A stretch of DNA of 57,609 nt, taken from positions 1 through 57,609 of the forward strand of contig CABJBM010000034.1 in the NCBI GenBank assembly GCA_902363835.1, in the 5' to 3' direction. A program made the position numbers and the translations under genes. This DNA comes from Lachnospiraceae bacterium. GTDB lineage: Bacteria > Bacillota > Clostridia > Lachnospirales > Lachnospiraceae. Positions 51,340-57,609 of this stretch are shown one piece after another; position 1 is the stretch's first letter, and each line of letters begins with the position of its first letter. Below the pieces are notes generated by a model. It ran no database searches. It worked only from the letters and a program-made list of their open reading frames with translations, and was not told the origin of the DNA.

Positions 51340-51659
51340 AAATCATAAACAAAAACGAAGGAAGAACAATTCCGTATGAGGAGAACAATGGGAAGATAAC
51401 CTTTAATGATGAACTCATGGTAAATCTTCAAAAATACGAAAGGGATTTTGAACAGCATCTTGATATATGCATGGATGCGAATAAATGCCTTGCAATGGGA
51501 TTGGCAAATAACTATGTGGCTCAAATTGATATCCCGGCTAGACAGTATGAAGATGTTGTTGACGGTGTGGATGAGGATGGCAGAGATAAAATTACAAAAA
51601 GTCCGTTGCCATTGGATATGAATAATGTTGTCTTAACATTATGGAATGTGGAGGTATAA
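51336..51659 (+). CDS. Small protein before the DGR target, 107 aa
   Basis: ATG overlaps the previous stop. 107 acidic residues (DELMVNLQKYERDFEQHL, DNKC-type turn). It lies 3 bp before the target gene, so may be an assembly partner of the variable receptor-binding protein. No family recognised. Confidence 0.6.
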   Translation: MKIINKNEGRTIPYEENNGKITFNDELMVNLQKYERDFEQHLDICMDANKCLAMGLANNYVAQIDIPARQYEDVVDGVDEDGRDKITKSPLPLDMNNVVLTLWNVEV

Positions 51660-51662
51660 GAG

Positions 51663-52721
51663 ATGAGTAACTTTGATGCAATGAAACTGGCGGTTGAAGC
51701 AACCATGCCGAATAATACAGTTTTATATGATGACAGAGGGCTTCCGTCTATTATGGTGAGGATACCTAAGTTTAATATCTCTGATGTGCTGGAAGGTGGT
51801 TCAAATTCTGTGCATCCTGCATTCGTAGTGAATGGAGTGGAAGTTCCTGAAATTTACATAAGCAAATATCAAAATATTGTTATTGATGACAGGGCTTACA
51901 GCTTGCCAATGCAAGACCCAAGGGTATATGTGACCGCTGATCAGGCGAAGGCTTATTGTGAAAACAAGGGAGCCGGATGGCATAGGATGACAAATGCAGA
52001 ATGGGCAGCAATTGCTATGTGGTGTCTGAAAAATGGATTTATGCCAAGAGGAAATAATAACTATAGCAGAGATATATCTTATCATCATGAAAAGGGCGTG
52101 GTTACTTATACATATGATAATGGAGTCAATGGAAGAGTAGCAACCGGATCGGGAGCAGTAACGTGGGCGCATGATGGTACAAATGCTGGTATTTTTGACC
52201 TGAACGGAAATGTGTGGGAAGAAGTTGCCGGAATGCGCTTGGTTAATGGAGAAATTCAAATTATCCCGGATAATAACGCTGCTGCAGGAGTTGATGATTC
52301 GGCAACCAGTACGCTGTGGAAAGCAATAAAACCTGACGGAACATTAGTTGCTCCGGGAACTGCAGGAACTTTGAAAGTAGACGCAGCTGGAGCCAATGGA
52401 AGCGGTGCGTCAGTAATTAATACAACAATTACGAATCAGGGAGTTGATGATACTACCAGTATGTATACGGAGTTTAAATCATTGGCAGCAAAGAGTGGAG
52501 TAACCATTCCGGAGATTATGAAAGTCCTTGGACTTTTCCCATATTCAACTGATCATGGTGGAGACGGATTTTGGGCAAGAAACAATGGAGAACGTTTGCC
52601 TATCCGTGGTGGCTCTTGGAACGCTGGCTTGGCTTCCGGTGTGTTCGCCCTGAATTTGCTCGGCCCCCGGTCGCTCTCGTCTCACTATGTCGGGTTCCGC
52701 TCCGCTTTTGTTAATCTGTAA
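51663..52721 (+). CDS. DGR target: variable receptor-binding protein with CLec/FGE-like fold
   Basis: 352 residues. The middle and C-terminal parts have formylglycine-generating-enzyme/C-type-lectin features: EIYISKYQN, MTNAEWAAIAMWCL, GIFDLNGNVWEEVAGMRL. It ends in LPIRGGSWNAGLASGVFAL and VGFRSAFVNL, the usual DGR variable-end layout. Variable residues compared with the template: S318, A321, L333, G334, S340, Y342, all Asn in the template. The protein sits at the tail tip behind the baseplate genes and is the likely host-binding protein. Ribosome site is weak (gaggtataag). Confidence 0.85.
   Translation: MSNFDAMKLAVEATMPNNTVLYDDRGLPSIMVRIPKFNISDVLEGGSNSVHPAFVVNGVEVPEIYISKYQNIVIDDRAYSLPMQDPRVYVTADQAKAYCENKGAGWHRMTNAEWAAIAMWCLKNGFMPRGNNNYSRDISYHHEKGVVTYTYDNGVNGRVATGSGAVTWAHDGTNAGIFDLNGNVWEEVAGMRLVNGEIQIIPDNNAAAGVDDSATSTLWKAIKPDGTLVAPGTAGTLKVDAAGANGSGASVINTTITNQGVDDTTSMYTEFKSLAAKSGVTIPEIMKVLGLFPYSTDHGGDGFWARNNGERLPIRGGSWNAGLASGVFALNLLGPRSLSSHYVGFRSAFVNL
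52595..52708 (+). repeat. DGR variable region (VR)
   Basis: 114 bp at the 3' end of the target gene, aligned without gaps to the TR at 53224-53337 (constant offset 629). Eleven differences, at 52614, 52615, 52623, 52624, 52659, 52660, 52662, 52663, 52680, 52681 and 52686; every one corresponds to an A in the TR. Confidence 0.95.
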
Positions 52722-52741
52722 TCTGGTTCCTGTGTTCTGAT

Positions 52742-52763
52742 ACTCCCAGCGATAGCTGGGAGT
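52742..52763. promoter_or_regulatory. DGR hairpin/cruciform downstream of VR
   Basis: ACTCCCAGC-GATA-GCTGGGAGT, a perfect 9-bp stem with 4-base loop, 33 bp after the VR end. In the Bordetella phage BPP-1 DGR a hairpin of similar size just downstream of VR is needed for efficient target homing. It is not followed by a clear U-tract, so a terminator role is secondary. Confidence 0.75.
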
Positions 52764-52782
52764 TAGTTTATAAAATTGAGTC

Positions 52783-52812
52783 ATAACGTAATACGTTATA
52801 ATCTAACAAAAT
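52783..52812 (+). promoter_or_regulatory. Palindrome plus TATAAT before avd (shared element, copy 1)
   Basis: AACGTAATACGTT (52785-52797) is a near palindrome that runs into TATAAT (52797-52802) and TCTAACAAAAT. The 30-bp block is 28/30 identical to 57129-57158 upstream of the right-end HTH gene. No consensus -35 at 17 bp is seen, so transcription may depend on a bound activator or be repressed. Confidence 0.6.
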
Positions 52813-52868
52813 TATGATATATTATCACGCAAATGATATAATCCCTTACAAAAAGAGGGAGGTTAGAA

Positions 52869-53204
52869 ATGGAGGAGTTGAAGATACTTCAAAAAGTCTT
52901 TGATATGATGAAGTACGGATATCAAGCTCTCCAACAGTTCCCCAAAAGTGAAAAGTTCGCCATTGTTGCTGATATAAAGCATTGTATGCATCTGATTTTA
53001 GAAAGGGTTATCGAAGCAAATAAAAAGTATTACAAAAAGACAACGCTTCAGGAATTGGATGTGGAAGTTACCAAGTTAAAAGCCTATTTAAGACTTTCTT
53101 ATGATTTAGGTTTCCTGCCTATGAAGAAATATGAAATATGGTCAGGAATGGTAGTTGAAATAGGAAAAATGATTGGAGGATGGATTAAGTCAGCACAAAG
53201 GTAA
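52869..53204 (+). CDS. avd: Avd, DGR accessory variability determinant
   Basis: Ribosome site gagggagg before ATG. 111 residues, a helical-bundle protein with the Avd pattern (MEELKILQKVFDMMKYGYQ, FAIVADIKHCMHLILERVIE, YLRLSYDLGFLPMKKYEIW). Avd forms a basic pentameric barrel that binds the reverse transcriptase and template RNA and is needed for mutagenic homing. It is transcribed toward the TR and RT. Confidence 0.9.
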   Translation: MEELKILQKVFDMMKYGYQALQQFPKSEKFAIVADIKHCMHLILERVIEANKKYYKKTTLQELDVEVTKLKAYLRLSYDLGFLPMKKYEIWSGMVVEIGKMIGGWIKSAQR

Positions 53205-53223
53205 ACTTTGGGAGTAAGTCGCA

Positions 53224-53337
53224 TTTGCCTATCCGTGGTGGCAATTGGAACAATGGCTTGGCTTCCGGTGTGTTCGCCCTGAATTTGAACAACCCCCGGT
53301 CGCTCTCGAATCACAATGTCGGGTTCCGCTCCGCTTT
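53224..53337 (+). repeat. DGR template repeat (TR)
   Basis: Starts 20 bp after the avd stop. 114 bp with 18 adenines, of which 11 are substituted in the VR. Most A residues lie in AAC/AAT codon positions, the typical design that lets adenine mutation sample many residues. The template RNA probably extends into avd and toward the RT gene (53338-53495 carries no gene). Confidence 0.95.
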
Positions 53338-53495
53338 ACTCTCATCGTCAGATGTAATATACCCATGGGTATATTTCCGGTACAGGGAGGATAAAGGGAT
53401 TTACTTCCACGCTGAAAAGCGAAAAACATGAACTGTTGTGAATACCGATAATAGCGAAAGTGAATTCCGTAACGCACAATGAAAGGAGGAAGCCT

Positions 53496-54608
53496 TTGAA
53501 ACCAATCACAAATCTTTATTATGAAATCTGCAGCTTTGAAACGCTCTACATTGCGTATTTGAATGCTAGGAAAAATAAACGATATAGAGAGGAAATTCTA
53601 AGGTTTTCCTCCAATTTAGAAGAAAACCTGTTAAAAATTCAGAAGGAGCTGCTGGAGCATACCTATAAAACCGGGAAGTATCGTAAGTTTGTTATTGTTG
53701 ATCCTAAAGAAAGATTAATTATGGCACTTCCATTTGAGGATAGAGTCGTGCATTGGGCAGTATATTTGGTGCTTAATCCTATATTTAAGAAGCAGTACAT
53801 AAATGACAGTTATGGCTGCATTATTGGAAAGGGAGTCCATTCAGCCACAAAACGGCTGCAATACTGGTTAAAACAAGTACACCGGAAAGAGGATAAGTAT
53901 TACTTCCTGAAGCTGGATGTATCAAAATTTTACTACCGGGTAGATCATCAGGTGTTATTAAATATTATTCATAAAAAGATAGCGGATCAGGAAGTAATGG
54001 CATTGCTTGATGAGATTATAAATTCTGAAAATACAGCATTTGGACTGCCACCGGGAATGGGAATTGAAGAAACGGAAGAGAGATTGTTTGATAGAGGAAT
54101 GCCTATTGGAAATTTAAGCAGCCAGATGTTTGCCAATATATACATGAATGAGATTGACCAGTATATAAAAAGGGAATTGAAGGTGCATTACTATATCCGG
54201 TATATGGATGATATGATAATCCTCTCAAACAGCAAAATAAAGTTACATGAGATAAAGGAGAAGGTGGAGTTTTTTCTAAATGAAAGGCTGAAGCTTGATC
54301 TGAACAGCAAAACATGTATAAGACCAGTCACACTTGGTATAGATTTTGTTGGTTATAAGGTATGGAATACCCATATTAAACTAAGAAAATCAACCATGAA
54401 GCGGATGAAACGAAGACTGCAGTATATGAAAAGGCAGTATGAAAGTGGACAGGTGGAACTGGCAAAGGTAACAGAAACGGTAGTCAGCTACAAGGGTATG
54501 ATGCAGCATTGCAATAGTTATAATTTAAGAAAAAAGTTTTTTGACAGTTATGTGTTACAAAGAAACTCAAAAGAGGATGAGGAAAATGAGCAGTCTACAG
54601 ATCATTGA
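53496..54608 (+). CDS. DGR reverse transcriptase
   Basis: TTG start at 53496, 6 bp after AAAGGAGG; the ATG 12 codons upstream lacks a ribosome site. 370 residues. RT motifs: motif 1/2 region LIMALPFEDRVVHWAVYLVL, YFLKLDVSKFYYRVDHQVLL with catalytic Asp, the DGR-type motif 4 GNLSSQ (205-210), and active site YMDD at 236-239. It makes mutagenic cDNA from TR RNA, misincorporating opposite adenines, which replaces the VR. Confidence 0.93.
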   Translation: MKPITNLYYEICSFETLYIAYLNARKNKRYREEILRFSSNLEENLLKIQKELLEHTYKTGKYRKFVIVDPKERLIMALPFEDRVVHWAVYLVLNPIFKKQYINDSYGCIIGKGVHSATKRLQYWLKQVHRKEDKYYFLKLDVSKFYYRVDHQVLLNIIHKKIADQEVMALLDEIINSENTAFGLPPGMGIEETEERLFDRGMPIGNLSSQMFANIYMNEIDQYIKRELKVHYYIRYMDDMIILSNSKIKLHEIKEKVEFFLNERLKLDLNSKTCIRPVTLGIDFVGYKVWNTHIKLRKSTMKRMKRRLQYMKRQYESGQVELAKVTETVVSYKGMMQHCNSYNLRKKFFDSYVLQRNSKEDEENEQSTDH

Positions 54609-54807
54609 TATGTTATGCGAAATAACAACGAAACAAGCGGAAATCATAAAAGGTTTGATGCTTGAGCTTGAACATAATAAGCAGATATCCGAGGAGTTAA
54701 AGAAGGATTATCGGAGCCAGGTTAGAGAGACGGACAGAGAGATGGATGTGGCAGAATTCCATTGCAGAAAAATCATTAATACTGATGATGTAGAAAAAGA
54801 AGAATAG
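54586..54807 (+). CDS. Small coiled-coil protein downstream of the DGR RT
   Basis: ATG 54586 inside the end of the RT gene, after gaggatgagg. 73 residues, entirely helical (KQAEIIKGLMLELEHNKQIS, DREMDVAEFHCRKI). Translational coupling to RT suggests a DGR-linked helper or simply the last gene of the cassette. Two terminators follow. Confidence 0.55.
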   Translation: MSSLQIIDMLCEITTKQAEIIKGLMLELEHNKQISEELKKDYRSQVRETDREMDVAEFHCRKIINTDDVEKEE

Positions 54808-54813
54808 ATAATT

Positions 54814-54884
54814 GAAAGGAGCTTGAAAGAGCTTCTTTTTAATTGGATAAATTGTTGTTTAAAGGGCTTTTAAAAGCCCTTTTT
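54814..54884 (+). terminator. Tandem terminators after the DGR cassette
   Basis: AAGGAGCT/AGCTTCTT with CTTTTT (54814-54840), then AAAGGGCTTTTAAAAGCCCTTT with T run (54861-54884), a near-perfect palindrome. Confidence 0.75.
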
Positions 54885-54919
54885 ACATAGAAAAATTTAT
54901 TGAAAAGGAGAGATGCAGC

Positions 54920-55225
54920 ATGGTAACAAGTACAACGGATGCAGTAGCCATCATCATTGTTTTTGCAATTCTCATTCAGTTCTGTGTAGACAGAGTGAAG
55001 GAGATCGCAGGAGAGAAGGTGATGGGGTATGTCAAAGCTCCTGTGTGGGCATTGGCATTTGGTATCGTTTTTGCCTTGGTATTTAAAATCGACTTATTTC
55101 AGTTGATGGGATATCCGGCAGACATACCAATTGTGGCAAAAGTATTTACTGGTTTGATTTTGTCATCGGGCTCTACAGGAGTGCATGAGCTTATTGCAAA
55201 AATCAGGGATTCAAGAACGGAATAG
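54920..55225 (+). CDS. Phage holin
   Basis: 101 residues with three hydrophobic helices (AVAIIIVFAILIQFCVD, VWALAFGIVFALVFKI, VAKVFTGLILSSG) and a short charged tail. Position directly before the amidase fits a holin that makes lesions at lysis. Confidence 0.8.
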   Translation: MVTSTTDAVAIIIVFAILIQFCVDRVKEIAGEKVMGYVKAPVWALAFGIVFALVFKIDLFQLMGYPADIPIVAKVFTGLILSSGSTGVHELIAKIRDSRTE

Positions 55226-55237
55226 GAGGACAGGTAA

Positions 55238-56257
55238 ATGAATCTTAGTCAAAGAATCATGACAAAAAATCCTTGCTATAAGGCAGGAAAAAAAATCGAA
55301 GTAAAAGGACTGATGCTTCATAGCGTAGGGTGTTCACAGCCTTCTGCAGAAGTGTTTATCAACCAGTGGAATAAAGAAAGCTATGACAGGGCTTGCGTTC
55401 ATGCGTTTATTGAACCAAATGGCAATGTATATCAGACACTTCCTTGGAATCACAGAGGCTGGCATGGAGGTGGGAGTTGCAATAATACCCATATCGGAGT
55501 AGAAATGACAGAGCCTTCCACTATCACATACACAGGAGGAGCTTCTTGGAAAGAAGCATCAGACGGGGCAAATACAAGGAGCCACGTTATGGGAACCTAT
55601 CGTACTGCGGTTGAGTTGTTTGCATATCTTTGTAAAATGCATTCTCTTAATCCTTTGAGCGATGGGGTTATTATAAGTCATAGTGAAGGCTGCAAAAGAG
55701 GTATTGCCTCCAATCATAGTGATGTTGAGCACATTTGGAAACAGTTTGGTTTAACTATGGATCAGTTTAGAAGTGATGTAAATAATGCCATGTATTCTTC
55801 TTCCGGTTCTGCTGAAGAAACAGGAGAGCTTTACAGGGTGCAGACAGGAGCGTTCTCCGTAAAAGGCAATGCCGATAGCTTGGCTGCCAGATTAACTTCC
55901 GGGGGCTTTGATACCTATATAGTAGAATCGGGTGGTTTATACAAAGTTCAGGTTGGAGCATTTAAAAAGAAATCAAACGCTGAAAGCCTGTTGAAAAGCC
56001 TGAAAGAAAAAGGGTATGATGCATTTATTACCACAGAATCAGGGAACGCAGTATCTGCTGGAAGTGGAGGTTCAGGAAAGAGCATCGTTAAGGGTGGAAA
56101 AGTAAAGGTAATAAATGCGGTGACCTATAATGGTTCTAAATTTGTTACCTATTATGATCAGTACGATGTGATTGAAGTAAAGGGTGACAGAGTTGTGATT
56201 GGTGTTGGAAGTACGGTAACAGCTGCTGTGAACGCATCCAATCTTCAGGCTATTTAA
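55238..56257 (+). CDS. N-acetylmuramoyl-L-alanine amidase endolysin with SPOR repeats
   Basis: 339 residues, after aggagg. Amidase_2 domain about 15-180: LMLHSVGCSQPSAEVFI, HAFIEPNGNVYQTLPW, HIGVEMTEP, and HSEGCKRGIASNHSD with zinc His residues. Two SPOR-like repeats follow (YRVQTGAFSVKGNADSLAARL and YKVQVGAFKKKSNAESLLKSL, about 200-265), then a beta-rich C-terminal wall-binding segment. It cleaves the amide between muramic acid and the stem peptide. No signal peptide, so it depends on the holin. Confidence 0.85.
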   Translation: MNLSQRIMTKNPCYKAGKKIEVKGLMLHSVGCSQPSAEVFINQWNKESYDRACVHAFIEPNGNVYQTLPWNHRGWHGGGSCNNTHIGVEMTEPSTITYTGGASWKEASDGANTRSHVMGTYRTAVELFAYLCKMHSLNPLSDGVIISHSEGCKRGIASNHSDVEHIWKQFGLTMDQFRSDVNNAMYSSSGSAEETGELYRVQTGAFSVKGNADSLAARLTSGGFDTYIVESGGLYKVQVGAFKKKSNAESLLKSLKEKGYDAFITTESGNAVSAGSGGSGKSIVKGGKVKVINAVTYNGSKFVTYYDQYDVIEVKGDRVVIGVGSTVTAAVNASNLQAI

Positions 56258-56279
56258 TTTTTGGATTAGATGGATTTTA

Positions 56280-56308
56280 CCGGGGGCGAACAGCTCCCGG
56301 CTTTCCTA
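56280..56308 (+). terminator. Hairpin after the lysis genes
   Basis: CCGGGGGC (56280-56287) pairs with GCTCCCGG (56293-56300) with one G-U and a 5-base loop, then CTTTCCT. Confidence 0.6.
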
Positions 56309-56350
56309 TAATAATAATGCCCCTTCATCATTATTTAGGAGGATAATTAA

Positions 56351-57106
56351 ATGAATAGTTTTATAGCGTGGATCGGCGGTAAGAAGCTGCTTAGAAAAAA
56401 TATTATTAAAATGTTTCCAGAAGAAAAGGAAATCGACCGATATATCGAAGTGTTTGGAGGTGCTGGCTGGGTATTATTTGGTAAGGAGCCGAGTAAACAT
56501 CTTGAGGTATATAATGATGTTGATAGTAATCTGGTTAACTTGTACAGGTGTATAAAATACCATTGTGAAGCTCTGCAGGAGGAATTGGATTGGCTTTTGA
56601 TTTCAAGAGAGCAGTTTTTTGACTGCAAGAATCAGCTTGATACAAGAGGCTTGACAGACATACAGAGAGCAGCGAGATACTTATTTATCATTAAGATCAG
56701 CTTTGGATCAGATCGGAGAACCTTTGGAACAAATAAGAAAAATCTTGCGAACACCATAGAATACCTTCCGCAGATTAAAGATCGTTTAAAAAATGTAGTG
56801 ATTGAGAATAAAGATTTTGAAAGCTTGATAAAGGTATACGATAGACCGGGAGCCTTGTTTTATCTTGATCCACCGTATGTTGGAACGGAGAAATACTACG
56901 ATAGCGGATTTGATACAGATGACCACATCCGTTTAAATACCCTTTTAAAAGGTATTAAAGGAAAATTTATATTATCGTACAATGATGATGAGATGATCCG
57001 AGAACTGTACCGGGATTTTGAAATAGTAGGAATTAGTAGAAACAGTAATCTATCAAATAAAACCAATGCAGAAGAATACAAAGAGCTTGTAATCAAAAAC
57101 TTCTAA
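56351..57106 (+). CDS. DNA adenine methylase (Dam, D12 class)
   Basis: Ribosome site aggagg before ATG. 251 residues; motif I is FGGAGWVLF near the start, motif IV is DPPYVGTEKYY. These modify adenines, probably protecting phage DNA from host restriction. It lies near the right end like the mom modification gene in Mu, although unrelated in sequence. Confidence 0.85.
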   Translation: MNSFIAWIGGKKLLRKNIIKMFPEEKEIDRYIEVFGGAGWVLFGKEPSKHLEVYNDVDSNLVNLYRCIKYHCEALQEELDWLLISREQFFDCKNQLDTRGLTDIQRAARYLFIIKISFGSDRRTFGTNKKNLANTIEYLPQIKDRLKNVVIENKDFESLIKVYDRPGALFYLDPPYVGTEKYYDSGFDTDDHIRLNTLLKGIKGKFILSYNDDEMIRELYRDFEIVGISRNSNLSNKTNAEEYKELVIKNF

Positions 57107-57128
57107 GCATTATTTTTTTAGGCTATAA

Positions 57129-57158
57129 ATAACGCATTACGTTATAATCTAACAAAAT
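57129..57158 (+). promoter_or_regulatory. Palindrome plus TATAAT before the right-end HTH gene (shared element, copy 2)
   Basis: AACGCATTACGTT (57131-57143) runs into TATAAT (57143-57148) and TCTAACAAAAT. 28/30 identical to 52783-52812. The HTH gene 53 bp downstream may bind its own element and also the DGR one. Confidence 0.6.
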
Positions 57159-57210
57159 AATACTTAATCAGACCCCGAATGGTAAAATATCACAAAGGGG
57201 CATGAAGATT

Positions 57211-57486
57211 ATGGTTAAAATTCATTTGTCAAGGCTTCTCGGAGAAAAGCGATGGACACAGTCAGATTTGGCGAGGCTCACAGGTATCAGAGCTTCAACT
57301 ATTAACGAATGGTATCATGAAATAATACAGAGACCGAATATAGAACATATTGACAAGATATGCGAGGTTCTGGATTGTGAAATATCTGATCTGATGGAAT
57401 ACATACCAAATGAAAAGAAAAGGACTGGAAGAAATTTAATTCTCGAAGAGCATGGAAATAGGAAATCGAAAGATAGCCAAAATTAA
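57211..57486 (+). CDS. XRE-family HTH regulator
   Basis: ATG 57211 is 10 bp after aaagggg; the ATG at 57202 is too close. 91 residues. HTH at about 15-40 (WTQSDLARLTGIRASTINEWY), then DKICEVLDCEISDLMEYIP. This resembles small Cro/C1-type regulators. It ends with a charged tail and a terminator at 57492. Likely autoregulated through the palindrome at 57131. Confidence 0.75.
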   Translation: MVKIHLSRLLGEKRWTQSDLARLTGIRASTINEWYHEIIQRPNIEHIDKICEVLDCEISDLMEYIPNEKKRTGRNLILEEHGNRKSKDSQN

Positions 57487-57491
57487 AAGCC

Positions 57492-57543
57492 AAAAAAGAA
57501 CGTTTAAATGGTTTTCAAAGACTGTTTAAGCGTTCTTTTTTAA
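57492..57543 (+). terminator. Intrinsic terminator
   Basis: AAGAACGTTTAAA pairs with TTTAAGCGTTCTT over 13 bp with one G-U, then T run. Confidence 0.85.
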
Positions 57544-57573
57544 TATCTGAAAGAAAGTGGTTTTTTCATTTTG

Positions 57574-57603
57574 TGCGAAAAATTTTTGCATTTTGCGCGC
57601 AAA
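57574..57603. promoter_or_regulatory. Operator-like palindromes at the window edge
   Basis: TGCGAAAAATTTTTGCA (57574-57590) and TTTGCGCGCAAA (57592-57603) stand side by side. The first resembles the TGCGAAAATA-type repressor operators at 23757-23802. The gene they control is outside the window. Confidence 0.4.
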
Positions 57604-57609
57604 GCTACA

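Larger units (their letters stand above)
22843..57609 (+). mobile_element. Mu-like transposable prophage (left part to at least the right window edge)
   Basis: It begins within the interrupted kup gene; the exact first base is one of several TG dinucleotides between 22843 and 22864. It contains a MuA-like transposase, MuB-like ATPase, GemA-like, Mor-like and gp27-like proteins, SPP1-like head genes, a PBSX-like contractile tail, a diversity-generating retroelement, lysis genes and a Dam methylase. All structural genes look intact. The right end, and the resumed kup gene, are not in the window. Confidence 0.85.

Noticed and set aside
53225..53431. Frame reading through the TR as a protein
   Set aside because: It mirrors the target C-terminus only because TR copies the VR. 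There is no ribosome site; the TR is a template RNA.

Overview
The window reads as low-to-moderate GC Firmicutes DNA. The short intergenic spaces, strong AGGAGG ribosome sites, frequent TTG/GTG starts, intrinsic terminators with U tracts, SLH-anchored surface protein and VanRS/VanZ/VanY genes suggest a Clostridia host, most likely Lachnospiraceae-like. This is an inference; there is no rRNA or other phylogenetic marker in the window.

Positions 1 to about 22,850 are host chromosome, partly decayed. The left edge carries what looks like the right end of an IS200/IS605-type element next to a truncated DUF5131 gene. An AraC/VOC pair follows, then a stretch littered with remnants of regulators (Rrf2-like, histidine kinase, DtxR, TetR, SDR/AraC-GyrI, GyrI). 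Intact genes include a 2021-residue secreted protein with an FMN-binding domain, GLUG-type beta-helix repeats and SLH domains; a beta-lactamase-family serine hydrolase; a vanR-vanS-vanZ-vanY group without vanHAX, with three promoters sharing a VanR-box-like site at fixed spacing; and an AraC-GyrI regulator next to a two-gene ABC transporter. A kup potassium transporter gene is cut after about 360 codons.

From about 22,850 to the right edge lies a transposable (Mu-like) prophage inserted in kup; its right end is outside the window. The left end holds repeated AATGGCAACC-type sites (likely transposase binding) and two terminator hairpins. A divergent repressor/Cro-like switch with operators follows. 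The early operon has a MuA-like DDE transposase, a MuB-like ATPase, a transglycosylase, GemA-like and Mor-like proteins. Late genes encode a NusG paralog, a terminase, an SPP1-like portal, a MuF-like protein, scaffold and capsid, and then a contractile PBSX (Xkd)-like tail that includes a programmed -1 frameshift chaperone. The lysis genes and a Dam methylase lie near the right side.

The most interesting systems are the following. (1) A complete diversity-generating retroelement sits at the end of the tail operon: CLec/FGE-like target, VR, hairpin, Avd, TR and reverse transcriptase; all 11 VR/TR differences fall on TR adenines. (2) Two type II hammerhead-ribozyme-like elements flank an early gene, with covariation in stem III. 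(3) A second pair of intergenic structured elements, 53/56 identical with a compensated hairpin, is of no class I recognise. (4) A phage NusG paralog lies directly upstream of a structured, terminator-like leader in front of the late operon, suggesting processive antitermination. (5) A 30-bp palindrome/promoter element is shared by the DGR cassette and the right-end HTH gene.
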